Assembly (NCBI GenBank): GCA_030562195.1
Contig: JAUJPP010000006.1
Span: forward strand, 6,138,001-6,202,000
Direction: 5' to 3'
DNA from: Nipponacmea schrenckii
Lineage: Eukaryota > Mollusca > Gastropoda > Lottiidae
Length of the DNA: 64,000 nt
A program made the position numbers and the translations under genes. Shown piece by piece: positions 35,289-47,200 of this stretch. The notes beneath the pieces are model-generated. The model made no database searches and had not been told where the DNA came from. It saw only the letters and a program-made list of their open reading frames with translations. The number at the start of each line of letters is the position of its first letter. Within the stretch, counting starts at the first letter, position 1.

Positions 35289-36087
35289 TTATCTGTCGTC
35301 ATAAAGGCCAGAAGTGTGATCATTTCGAGTAAACAGCTCAAGAATTCTAGTAGTGTATGCCAGATAGTTCTTGACATCATTAACTGAGAGGATGCTATTC
35401 TTCATGAGGTTGATAAGGATAGCATTGTTGGCAAGTGACCATTGTACCAGTGAAACAGACTCCAGCTTAGGTTTAGAAGTACCTGAACGCAGAACAATAT
35501 CGTGACCATTATTGGAGGACATCACTATCTGCTCATCGATGTCATAAACATTTGCTCTGGGGATGAAATCAACTATGTCCAAGTACAAAGGCTTCTTACC
35601 AGGGTTTGTGTTCCTTAAGTGTATTTGAGGATCCTGCCATGATACTTCTGTTGAAGGGTGGGAGGTTACATCCGGCTGATTTCTGTGGCTCGCCAGTTTA
35701 TTAAAAAGGTTCGAAGAACTCCGTGGCTCATCCGCTGCGCAGGCTGAATTCTCAAGGAATAACCTGGCTGTATTCAAACAGGAACTGGATTCTAATTCAT
35801 CACGTGCTGCTTTAGCGGCGTGTAAGCACAATTTGCGCTGGCCTCGCTTCATTTTGGTGTGATCAATTTCAGCTTCTTCAATCAAATTCAGGACATCGAT
35901 CGAGGTGAAACCCTCTTCTAGCAGGATAGAGGTTGTTTCCCAGTCTAAGTTTTTTGAGGATTCAAATACCTTTAGTCTCTGGAGCTCGGTTTGTTGTTTC
36001 GTTACCAGAAATTTCAACAGGCTCTTCCATATTATCATCAATAATTCTTGGTTGCCTCGTTTTTCTTCTGGGGCCTTTTGGTGGCAT
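35289..36087 (-). pseudogene. DIRS-like ORF1 (Gag-like) pseudogene
   Basis: The likely start is ATG at 36085-36087 ('MPPKGPRRKTRQPR', a basic N-terminus), rather than the upstream in-frame ATG at 36222. The first frame stops after about 40 codons; the continuing frame (36041-35289, 250 codons) takes over by a shift near 35980. It holds a helical, charged segment ('LDWETTSILLEEGFTSIDVL', resembling a SAM-like or coiled helix), then 'RGQRKLCLHAAKAARDELE', a Ser/Pro-rich linker, and a C-terminal hydrophobic part. It then shifts near 35300 into the frame with the CCCH finger. ORF1 of such elements is usually 350-450 residues, consistent with the summed pieces. Confidence 0.75.
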
Positions 36088-36126
36088 TATTATAAGAATT
36101 ATTGGATACTGCGCAGATATCCGTGA

Positions 36127-36157
36127 TGTATCAGCCAGCAATGTATCAGCCAGCAAT
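36127..36157. repeat. 15-bp tandem duplication upstream of the DIRS ORF1
   Basis: GTATCAGCCAGCAAT occurs twice in a row. It lies in the presumed 5' leader of the DIRS-like element. Confidence 0.8.
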
Positions 36158-36289
36158 AGCGAGATCGTTACGGGGTGGTAAACAATTCGGGAATTTGTGA
36201 GTTTAGGCGAATTGAAATACAATAACCTATACGTTATATAGTAGCAACGGTTCAGGTTCGCCCAAACTCATAGGTCCGGCACGTGCAGC

Positions 36290-38590
36290 CAATAATTTGG
36301 TAATAGTAAAGTTCGTTCGATTTCTTCTAAATTATAACTAATTTAAAACATTTAGCACCACAATCTGGTTTGCCAATACGTCTAGTTTGAAAATAGCATG
36401 CTTTGACATTACCATGACACATTTGTTATTCCATTAAACATTTAACTGTACTCATAGGTCTAGGGCATCACAATACTTACACATTTGTTCCAAACTTTAC
36501 GCAGATTGGTCAAGGTTTTTTTCAGTCACATTTTATAGTTAACTAGATTTTATGTTATGTTTTTGATACAGATATTTTAAAACTTTTTATGACGTTGACA
36601 TTTTTATACATTGCCCTTTAAATCTAATAAATGAAAAAAGATAATATGAAAGACCATTGTAGATTTATTCAAAATATATATATTTTTTCGAACAACAGTT
36701 TCCAGTAGAAGCATTAATCTATTTTTACTTGTGAGACGTTAAATCTATTATATATAACCCAACATATTTATTGCCGAGAGGTCTTCGTAAATATAATAAG
36801 ACTCAAGCTAATGGGCCCTTGCACAATTTATTTAATGGAATTAATTTTCCTAGAAGCCGTATTGGATGAAATAATACTTCCACGTTTCCACCAAATTTAG
36901 TGTGATATAACTACAGGATAGCCAACAGTTTGTCTGGCGTTTCCCCTCCGTTGTTCGGAGCCAACATTTTATAGCATTATTCTCATCATTAATCTTGCAG
37001 AATTTATAAACTATTTACAAACATTCAATATCCATAGTCTTCTTGATGTGTCAATTTAACTCATTTGTGTGAATTCTGAACATGAAAAATGTTTAAAAAA
37101 TAACATTAATCTCAATGTTATTGGTAAAGCTATATTATAACTTTTATACAGTAGTATATAATTCGTACGGTTATTCTCAGAACTAATTTGATACGCTCTT
37201 CAGAAAACTAGTATTCACCATTGAATTAACCAGTCTGTTAAACAAGAAATGTGAACATTTTACTGGACCCTTCAGAGCAATATAGTCTTGGATAAATCGT
37301 ATTCAAGTTGGTCTAATTAGATTTAACTATTGTATGGAAGTTGATTAGTAGAATTCGGAGGAATCAGAATGTCTGTAGAGATGTATTATATTATATCTGA
37401 ACTTTGTTAAAGTCTCTCAGGTTTTATTCATTGTCATTCTAAACGGTAAAGGAATAAAACTAGAGTTGCAGAAATGTTAATAACTAAATATTACATCATA
37501 TCATGTGAATAACATTACTTTCGTGTTGTGTCATCCACAGTTCTTTAGAACCCATTCAACTGCGAGTTGATATACCTGATATTACTCAATTGCCAATAAG
37601 GTCTTTAGATTACTTTCGATTTGATATTTGAAATATTAGCCTTTATCATTTGATATTTCGTGCCTATGTCAAATTCAATCTACAGATTCGACTTATGGCA
37701 TTATCGGAAGAGTTAATACAGTCTGTCCAGAGATCTGATAGCTTGAATGTAATACCATGATTGAGATTTCAAGCTATCAATATATAGAATACAACCTGAA
37801 ATTCCGTTTCTTACATCTAGTATTAATTTCTGGGTTAATAAATAATCTAAATAATCTATGATTATTTATACGCCCTATGTCCGCTTAAAGACCTTATTAA
37901 CAAGACCAACCATTGTTTGGGAACTCTAGTTATATTACTACTGAAAACTATTTCAAGGCCCGAATCAATGGCCTTTAAGTAAAAAAAACATTTTGTTTCT
38001 CGTATTGACTACAGAATTCAGAAGACCTTTCATTAAATGATTTACTCCCTCGAAACTTCCTTGTCTATAGCTGTACATATTATATCAGATCGCTAAAGGG
38101 CTAATTATTCTAAACGTTAATCTGCAATATGAAAAGCCTAATTGGATGATTAGGGAATAAAAAATCGTTGAACCTTACAATGTTCATTCGTAAGTATGTA
38201 AATGTACCACAACAAGTCATTGAGTAGGAACATTAGAAATCTTGGTAAATAAATGATACGTAAGGCCAGTAGAAAAACATTATACACGTATCATTTAAAT
38301 GTAAGTGAATCTGGATTTTGTTTCTTTGCCATTTATTTGTCAGATAAATGTTATTTGAGTTTTTAATAAACTAACATTAGACAGTTCCTACACTCGGGTT
38401 ACGAATTTACCATATGATAAATTGATTAGTTTGTATAAGATACCATTTCACCGGAGTCGCCTAATGTAAAAACTGATTAACTAATGGCCTTCGATATTTT
38501 CATTTTCATTCCGAGGAGACATCAGCCTGGAAATATATCATTTACTGTAAGACCTGGGTATAGATTTCAATATAATATTGTTGTAGAAAT
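36290..38590. other. unassigned stretch with one perfect hairpin
   Basis: No exon or repeat family was recognised. A 12-bp perfect inverted repeat at 37736-37779 is listed separately. Confidence 0.4.
37736..37779. repeat. 12-bp perfect hairpin
   Basis: TGATAGCTTGAA at 37736-37747 pairs exactly with TTCAAGCTATCA at 37768-37779, with a 20-nt loop. The stem is too short for a canonical pre-miRNA. It may be chance or a small MITE relic. Confidence 0.7.
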
Positions 38591-38801
38591 TTCCAATGTC
38601 TTTTACAGGAATTTATCAGTATGAGAAATATATATCTGATGATAAAATAATAATAGGCATATTAATTAAACTGAGAGAAGCCAGTTTTGATGTATATGAA
38701 TACCGTTTTATCTGGCTTGTAAAATTGTACATACATTATTATGGTACCAAACTTACAAGTTTTATACAACGTTTGTTACTCGCCAATTTTCTTCTTTTCC
38801 A

Positions 38802-39008
38802 GAAAGGTGAAAGACGGCTTTTGTGGCATTTCCTCGTATTTTGGCTCAAGCGCTATGCTCAGTAAACCTTCTCTATTGCGCATACGTGTCTTGGAACGAA
38901 AGAGATCCTTTGATAAATTAAGATCGTTTTTCGAAAACGATACATACAAGAATAAGCATGTGTGGGACATTACTTGTCGATGTTTTCGACAAACTTGGTT
39001 GGAATAAA
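38802..39008 (+). CDS. possible exon after a polypyrimidine tract
   Basis: TTTTCTTCTTTTCCAG at about 38786-38802 is a good splice acceptor. In the frame opened by taking one base, about 67 codons stay open ('KVKDGFCGISSYFG', then a basic run 'RIRVLERKRSFDKLRSFFEN') to a TAA near 39006. Base composition is more balanced than in the flanks. A perfect 18-bp palindrome-like word (ATCGTTTTTCGAAAACGAT) lies within. No domain is recognised. The acceptor is phase 2, so it would not join the phase-1 candidate exon at 29069. It could be a terminal exon or chance. Confidence 0.2.
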
Positions 39009-39504
39009 ATCTCATTTTAAGGTATAATCCAAATAAAATATGTGTCTCAGACCTTCAGTAAGTAGAATTTAAAGTGTAAAGCGATAAATAAGATCGTTAT
39101 TTCAAACTTTATCCTTAGTATCAGACAAGAATCTATCAACGTATCTCAAAGCTTAAATGAGTTCGCCTCAACCCGTCATTAAAACGCCCTGCTCTTAACT
39201 ATTAATCAAATCTACTCGTAAGTCACATTTTCATTTATCTTCACCAGCATGTATTCCGTATATAGTAAAATAATCTGATAGTTGAAAAGACATGAGTTTT
39301 AAATTACAGATTCAGAAAGACAAAAAGAAATCATTTCTATTTCTAACAACTTTCTTATTATGTTTCAAGTTCGCATAACTTTAAATATGTGATTGGAAAT
39401 TAACTCTATGACGTAACCCCTAGATATTTCAGATGTTGTTGTAGAAGTGTAATCGTTAAAAATGAAGTTATGCCCATGTCTTGAAATACCCACAAAACAT
39501 AGCA

Positions 39505-39542
39505 AGGGTTTACGTTGTAGGAGGCAACCTTGCATATGCTAG
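39505..39542 (+). repeat. dispersed repeat D, copy 1
   Basis: 38 bp with core TTGTAGGAGGCAACCTTGC. It matches 41459-41496 at 35 of 38 positions, in the same orientation. Flanks are unrelated. Class unknown. Confidence 0.75.
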
Positions 39543-41458
39543 TATAAACACAACTCTGACCCAGTCATCGCAAGATAGTAGGATGTGTGCGTCAGAATAG
39601 TTCTTCTAGATTTACTTCAGATCCAAACTATTTTTTTGAAATCATACCCCTTGGAGTCTTATGCATTGTGCCATCCTTGCAGGCAATCTTGGAAGGATTT
39701 CACGCGGCCTTCGCCAAGGCTTTATTGATGTCCACGTCTTCAAAACACATAAAACATGCTAACCATAGGTGATACGTATTGGAATAGGGTCGTATCATTT
39801 TTTGAAAAATAGGACGGTTGAAATTAAATTTTGCATGTACATCAAACTGTAAAGATCAGTCAGAGCTAAACCTTACAGTATGTATCAACTTTCAATATTG
39901 ATTATACGTCAGTATCGCTTACATATACTGGTGCCAATATTTACTGCAATATGTAATCTGTAAAATATAGCCAGCCACCACTCTTGCTGTCTGACTGTCA
40001 AATCGTTGATGGTTGTATTAATTTAAGTCAGTGTCTAGTCTGTGAGACTTTTTAAGCGAATCAATGTAAAACTGTATAAGCTATTGTCAAATTGATACAT
40101 AGCAACAAAACAAAAAAAATAAACTTATGATATATTACATTAGCCAAAAACAGTGTGTCATGTTTTGTACGGGAGGATCTATATTCTACATAAATTGATC
40201 AATGTATTAAATGTATTATAGCCTGTAACAATGGGTGTTAAGATGCCATCTATTTACCATCCTGTAGTGTATTGGAGGATATTGAACACTTTAATAAAAC
40301 ATAAATTAAAGATGGTTATAAGGATAACCTAGCGGATGTAAAATGTACATTGTCCAGGTGATCATTTAACACAATGGACAGGCATTGGCTAAAAACTGTC
40401 TTGTGAAAATGTATAGTTCGTTGTTCAGAAATAAATGGACTGTTTTCTTAGACATTAATCCAATTGGAACTAAAAAAAGATATATTTACTTTGTAATTTA
40501 CTTTATGTAATTGCCTTCTCTATTTTATCTGTTATATCCCTAAAGGAACGTAAAACCGTCTATAATTTAAATAAGTGTCTGATACGAACTTAGTGTCTGA
40601 CGAGTTTCACAAAATTCAATATTTCTCTTGTTCCGAAACGCCGTCTCTTATTATACGATCTTTAATGAATTCCGATACTAAACGGTGTAGTGAAATTACA
40701 GGGAAGACAGAAGACTTTAAAGTCATTGATTGACTATATTCTATAACAAGAGATTCGACAGTGATTGATACTTGTTCGAGAGGAATTTAATAAAGATCAA
40801 CAATTTCAAGTCCTCTCTATCTTATCGCCTTTTCTCTCCACGTCTGGAGCTGAGATTGTTTGATTTATCGAGCTGATAAGTGTAAAAGGACTGAACTGTC
40901 TAGATAATTTACACGTATCATTCCGGAAGGTGTTCAATCCAGAAACTACCGTCTAATATTGAAGGGACAATAACACCTTAATGTCTTAAGACTTATCCCC
41001 TGTATTCCCAATGGAAATAGCAACACTTAATTTAGTTAGTAACATTCACAATTATCATTTAATTCAGACACACTTCATTGTAAGGAGATTTCCTATATCG
41101 ATGGAGTTTACAGTAGTGTTTTAAAAAGATTTGTACTTGTCAAACTGTGGTATTACATCTGACAGAATGACTTCGGAAAGAAAATCTTTATTGTTCATTG
41201 GGATAAGATTTAATTCGATTTATCCTCTAACCAACAAAGCAATCGCTCTTGTTGCATTTTGAATTATCTGAAGGACCAATAATTTTTGTGAAAGCCCGTC
41301 TGATATGCATGTAAACTAGATCGATCAGAAATTGTATACGTATGACATGATTTCTAATCCTTTCCATTCGTACTTTTTCCCAAGCGTGTGGTGAGTATAA
41401 GGGGGGCAATGTATGTCAAGGCTATCCCTATCCCACGTATTTCTCGGTGCACGAGCCT

Positions 41459-41496
41459 AGGGTTTGCGTTGTAGGAGGCAACCTTGCCTTTGCTAG
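41459..41496 (+). repeat. dispersed repeat D, copy 2
   Basis: Second copy, 1.95 kb from the first. Such a short, well-kept core with unrelated flanks suggests either a fragment of a mobile family or a conserved functional word. Confidence 0.75.
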
Positions 41497-42944
41497 AACA
41501 TTTTCTGTTTATTCTATTGCGATCATAATATTAGTTATGTTATGTCTCGTGCAAAGAAATGTGGGTTGAGGTTGAAATGAAGTGTTGATTTGAGACTTCA
41601 TGGAACTTTTCAAGATTTCGAAATGGGAGAAACAATATGACGGAATAAACACCACCACACGTTTTAAGTTCAATTCATTTTCTTTCTAAAGAAAAGAGAC
41701 AGGTTATTATTATCTTGTCAAATAAAATGAGAGAGAAGTTGTGATAATATATGTGTTAACAACTAGTATTTAAATAGTATAGCATGCTAATCAATACAAC
41801 CAGCTTTCGAAATTCTCACATATTATACTTCGTTTGTATATCGAAATTTTCGCTTTCATTTATCTTGTTCTCCAACAATGGCCTAGATTACAAAGCTACT
41901 TTGAATTTGAAAAAAAATCGTATTATTGCCCAAATGATTTGGGGCCATTTTTTAGACATCTTGGGACCACGTGTATGTTGAAACAGGCCTACACTGATAT
42001 GTTAAGACTTCTTTAAATTTTCCAAAACGAATGTTGCAATAGTTCTTATATAGTTATCTATTGGAATTTTTGTTGTTCCTTGACCTCATTTAATACTGTA
42101 AAAAAAGCTACGTTACAGAAACTTCTGAAAGAGATTACTTTTGCACTTAAAAGAAAGAAAAGAACATACTAGCTAGTTGTGTGCGGAATAGTTATAAGTC
42201 TCTAGTTTATTATGATTTTGAAAGAATGCCACGAACGTTCACCACCTGCGAAAGACAAAGGAAACCACCTTATTTGAAATACATAATTACAGAATTACCC
42301 TCTGGTCAGCAATTTTAGATTTAAATTATAGTCCATTGTATACAAGATGAAAGTGGATTCTATCTCTATAGGAATTCTAAATAAATCCTCAGGTAATAAA
42401 ATGGCAACCTTCTAATATATATATTAAAACATTGTAGTAATCTTATGTTATTTAGAAAAAGTCACGGTCGTGCGTAGTTAAAAAAAAACGCTCTGTAGAA
42501 TTATATGTATTTTTAAAAGGAGTACAAACTAACAGACATTCTTCCTTATGTAGTTATATATCGCTGTTGATGTTGAATTCTTTTCATCCTTATTCTATAT
42601 AAACCAAATATAAAAACATACAACAGATCACAGACATCACATTTCCATTTTAAGAAAACTTAAGAAAACATTTCTATACATTCTAGACCTTTGAACTAGT
42701 CTAGTTATTGGTTCATTTTGACCTTAACACTGACACAGACCACAAAAACCTCAGGGACTATGTATATGTACCGTGGCGCAGTGGGGACATTTGCAATTTT
42801 TGTTATTTTTCGACGTTTCTCAATGGTTTGAAAGCAGAACTGCAGAAAACAGGAATTGAAATTGTGAAAATTCCAGAAAACGACAAAAAAAAAAAAAAAA
42901 AAGAATGCAGGTAAACAGAGAAAATTTAATTAGAAAGATGACAC

Positions 42945-43310
42945 AAAATGCATAAAAATGTCGGTCCGCCAATATTTGTTATAGACACTATAGAAGCTAC
43001 AATTTTATATGGATTTTAATGAAACTTGGTATGAGCATTGGAATTGATAAGACGGCGGTCAAGTTCGATTTAACCAATTTTTCGATGAATGGATTTTGCG
43101 TTATTGACCCTGACTGTATATTTGTTGTAGACACAATAGAAGCTACAATTTTAAATGGATTTTAATGAAACTTTTTGTGATCATTGGAATTGATAAGACG
43201 GCGGTCAAGTTCGAATATGACATTTTTTGAACGGTTTTGGAGTTGCCCTTGACTTAGTTACATCACATCAAAATTTATTGTTGATGCAATAGAAGCTACA
43301 ATTTCATTGA
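42945..43310 (-). repeat. pearl/Helentron-like element, subfamily B (copy R5)
   Basis: Read on the minus strand: two to three units with 'CCAATGCTCATACCAAGTTTC', 'ATTAAAATCC', 'TTGTAGCTTCTATAGTGTC' and the 'AACTTGACCGCCGTCTTATC' block. The last occurs at two places 130-140 bp apart (about 43055 and 43195). It joins directly to copy R6 in the opposite orientation at about 43310. Confidence 0.75.
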
Positions 43311-44240
43311 ATTTGAATAAAAACTTGACAGTACAGAAATAATCACCGGAATGAAATATTCAACCTTCAGTCATACACTTCTTTTCTGGGGTGATAAATG
43401 TATAATATTACTAAGTTTCATTAAAATCTGTCCAGAATGTACCTTTATAATAAAGGCAAAAATTCATTCATATTTTACGGTGTGTTTGATTTTCAATAGG
43501 GTTCATCTTTGGATGAAACCAATTTCAGCAAGTCTCTCCAAAATCCATAAAGAATTTTGCCTTAAAGGTGTGATGCGTTTTAAAGAACAGGGGCAAAAAT
43601 TCAAGTTGAATATTTTTCGCGATATTTTTTAATTTTCAATATCGTTCATCCTTGGATGATAATGAAGATTTGTGTCTTGTAGACTGTTTACGAGCCAAAT
43701 AATCGAACGCGTTTTAAAGAACAAGGGAAATAATTCATTTTAAATATATTTTAATATTTTGAATCTTCAATGGGGCTTATCCTTTGGAGATAAGAAAGTA
43801 CTTTTCGTCGAAATCTGTAAAGAATTGTGCCTTGTAGAGTGTTTACGAGCCAAAAATCAAACGCGTTGAAAAGGGGCATAAATTCATATTATATATATTT
43901 CGATATATTTGATTTTCAATAGGGTTCATCCTTGGGTGATATCAAACAATTGCAGCATGTTTACGAGCTAAAAATCGGACGTGTTATTTAGAACAAGGGC
44001 AATAACGGATACTAAATATTTTTCGATGTCGCTGATTGTCAATGGAGTTTTTTACCTTGAGTTCTTACATTCTCTCACACCAAGTTTCATCAAAATCCGT
44101 CAAGAATTTCACATTGATGAGTGTTATGAGCATTTCAAGAACAATAACTCAAATTTTACTAAATATTTTCCAATTTCGCTGATTTTCAATGGGTATTTTT
44201 TCTTTTGGTGATTACTAATAATCATGCCAAGTTTTATCGA
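43310..44240 (+). repeat. pearl/Helentron-like element, subfamily A (copy R6)
   Basis: The left end runs through TTGAATAAAAACTTGACAGT, a GAAATATTCAACCTTCA-like word and ACACTTCTTTTC. The same left end is found, inverted, at 54170-54245. About five units follow with 'GATTTTCAATAGGGTTCATC', 'TTGTAGACTGTTTACGAGCC' and 'GAACGCGTTTTAAAGAACAA'. The last unit ends near 44240 without the CATGTGGGCGT hairpin, so the right end is truncated or diverged. Confidence 0.8.
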
Positions 44241-47200
44241 AATAAAGTAATAAATGTTTTTAAATTTCTTCATGCGGTCGTACTGCGTAGGACTTTTAAC
44301 TTTCCATTTTAACCGCAAGCACATAATTAGTAAGTTATAATTTTATTACACGAACAACATGTACTTCCACCAATTGACCTAAATATTAAACTTCAAGGCA
44401 TTTAATTCTAGTAAGACAGAATCAGAATCCTCCCATTCTTTTTTTCCAATTAGCGAGTCTCGTGTTGTCGATTTCCTCGAGGAAAGTTATTAGCACCTTC
44501 TTAACTCTATGTGGCTTCTAGCTGACAACTTGTGTTTTTGCTGATTGCATTTTCTCACTATGTTTTACAGGTCGAAAAACGGATCACTTATTTTCTGACA
44601 ACCAGTGTGCATTTTTTTCCTCATCAATCAATAGTCTCTAGTGATGATGCCATCTTCCTAATAAATTTTACTCCTCTAATGCTTATCGATGTGGAAAGTA
44701 TAGCCTCCAATATAGAATTACAGTTCCCCTTTATTCTCTTGGAATTTCTCCTTCTTTTGAAGGTTATTGTTCTGTTTGTTGCGAATTGATTAAACTGAAC
44801 CTAAAAACCCCATTATAGTTGCACAATCGCATTTTACCAAATATAAAGTCAAATGAAAAATTTCCGAATTCTGTATTTCTTTGGGCCTTATGGAAATGAC
44901 AAAAATAAAATCACATCTTAATCCAGAAATAATTTATTGCAGTGTTAGTCGATAACTTTATAGCTAGTAAATGTTTTGATAGACGACGCACACATAGTAT
45001 TCAGTATAATGGCGTAGAAAGTAGAAGCCCGTATAATATTCTACCTCTATAAAACGTACTTAACATCGTAAAATAAAATACAAAAGAAATGCAAATCAGT
45101 CAATAAATTCAGGATGTATTTATGTGTATAAAAGTTTATAAAGCCACCTATTGATCTAGAAAACATAGTAAAACTTCGTCAAAATATCCTTGTGGTAAAT
45201 TTAAAAAAAAAAAATTAAAACGGTATTAAATATATTTGAGGTTGCTTCCCTTTATTAGAACTTCTTAAAAACTGGGATATGAATAATTCCTTGATTGTCA
45301 AGGGACGTAATTCTCATTTTGTTTTTTAACATTTCTGAAGAAAAGAATTTTCTGCCATAAAGAACATCAGAAAATGCACGTTTTTTTGACATATTCTATG
45401 AATAAAGGTTGTGATGTCTTCTCCAGACAATTAATTAGATGGCATCCAAGGGGGACGTGAACTAAATGTTATCTCGCTATGATTTACGAAATACTCATTT
45501 AAGAGTTGGACACTGAGGAATAATTAGCAAGAAATCTTTAGAAATATACTGATAATCTGAACAGGTGTTTCGAATGGGAAATTTAAATGCGTAAAATGAT
45601 GTGAATTTAAGCAAAGCAATAGAAAGCAACGTTCTCATCTCTTTAAGATTGATACATTGTATTGAAAGATATCCACCTTATGTAATGTGTTATGAATTCT
45701 TAAAAATCGTCTTGTGCTAGTGAACAGCAGAGGAAACAGGTGCTATACACATATAAGACAGTATCAATTCCATATATTATTATTTTAATTCAAGATTTAT
45801 TTTATGACATTAGCTAAACTATTAATACATTAATAACACAGCATGTCCTATCAAATGGATTAGTTGTAAGTAGACCTGCCATTTAAATTGATATCATGAA
45901 CTGGGTCCAATTAATCAATTGGAAATAGTGGAAATAGAGCTTTCTTCAATACAAGAGTTCCAGAATGTGAGTTTATATTCAAAGCGCTATAAAAATCTCC
46001 TTTTTGCACAACCGTGATTTTACCTCGTCGGCAATGTAACATTTGCTAGCAAGATGTTTTTTTTAACAAAAATCGAAAAAATGCGTTACATTAGCTACAT
46101 TTTGTCTAGTACAGATTCTACTTGCTGCAATCATGCTGAATTTTATCAAATGATTGGATAGCTTTTATTAATTAATTTTCGAGATTTCCTTGAGGGCAAT
46201 TATTCTTCTTGATTTTGGGGATCAAAATGTCATTTGGCGTGAATTTTATATTTATTTACGTCTATGTCTACGTCTATGGTATTAGTTTTAATATCATTAA
46301 TACGATCTCGTAATTCCGTCTTTAACTCAAAAAAAATATCTTGAAAAGTAATATTCCTTAATTGAATTTTTATAATACGAAAATGTTGAACCATAATCTT
46401 GGCACAATTCCAATTGATATTCGTTTTATATCAAAGACCTTTGAGCAGCATTCATTGTGTTATTGCTTTAGACCTTGCCTTAAACTCTGCCAAATTATTT
46501 CAATTTGTCAAATTACTTTAAAGGATATTGAAAAGCATCTTCTATATTGAAAAAAAAAATGATTTGATATTCGATTTCAATTTGTCACGGATATAATGAA
46601 TTTTAAAACTTTCTATTTGAAAATTTCGTATTTGAAAAATAGCTACTTGACAAAAAAAACCAAGCAAACGTCTGGCGAATAGTAAAGCAATGGAATCGTT
46701 GTCAGGTGTTGAGGGAACTTGGGGAAAGTGAATCAAAAATTATACAATAAGTATAAAATTAATGAATTGATGAAAACAACGTTGGGGGTACTTGATTTAA
46801 ATGCTAGCGGCTATTGTCATGAGATTTGCTTAACACCTATGTTATTTGACGGAAAAAAGCTTTCATTTTTCAGATAAATGAAATAGCATTGTCTGTAGCT
46901 GATAGCTATAAAATTGTGTACGGATCGACCGATTTGAAATAGTATCCAAAGTGCTCTTAGTTCAGCATTTCTTTAGAGGCAATGTAAAATGCCTCTTTGT
47001 TGAATCAGTAAATATGTGAAAATTAAATCAGTATATATATGTGCTATAAAGATTATGCCTGATATTTAACCAGCGCAGATACATGCCATTCATGTTAACA
47101 TTGTTATTGGCTATAGAAGACTAAAGTACATCAATTTGTGGTATGGTGGACACTAGATGTTTTGTATAAACACTGATTAAGACAGAAGATATAAATATTA

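Larger units (their letters stand above)
33954..36087 (-). mobile_element. decayed, internally deleted DIRS-like retrotransposon
   Basis: Order on the minus strand: Gag-like ORF with CCCH finger (36087 to about 35060), linker, start of the RT (about 34840-34694), then the tyrosine recombinase (about 34690-33954). In complete DIRS-type elements the RT palm, RNase H and a methyltransferase-like domain lie between RT start and recombinase. Here they are absent and the flanking pieces are joined directly near 34690. At least seven frameshifts or stops are inferred: near 35980, 35300, 35045, 34840, 34500, 34355 and 34183, several at homopolymers. The region is GC-richer than the window. The copy cannot move by itself. 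Confidence 0.88.
39009..42944. other. unassigned stretch containing dispersed repeat D
   Basis: Two copies of a 38-bp repeat are listed separately. An acceptor-like CATCCTTGCAG at about 39672-39682 precedes a ~90-bp GC-richer segment (open on plus as AILEGFHAAFAKALL) that may be transposon-derived. A 17-bp A-run lies near 42885-42901. No other gene is supported. Confidence 0.4.

Noticed and set aside
35115..35387. Plus-strand ORFs within 34.3-36.2 kb
   Set aside because: Shadows of the minus-strand DIRS-like coding sequence.
37736..37779. Hairpin considered as a microRNA precursor
   Set aside because: The stem is 12 bp, far below the ~22-bp duplex needed.
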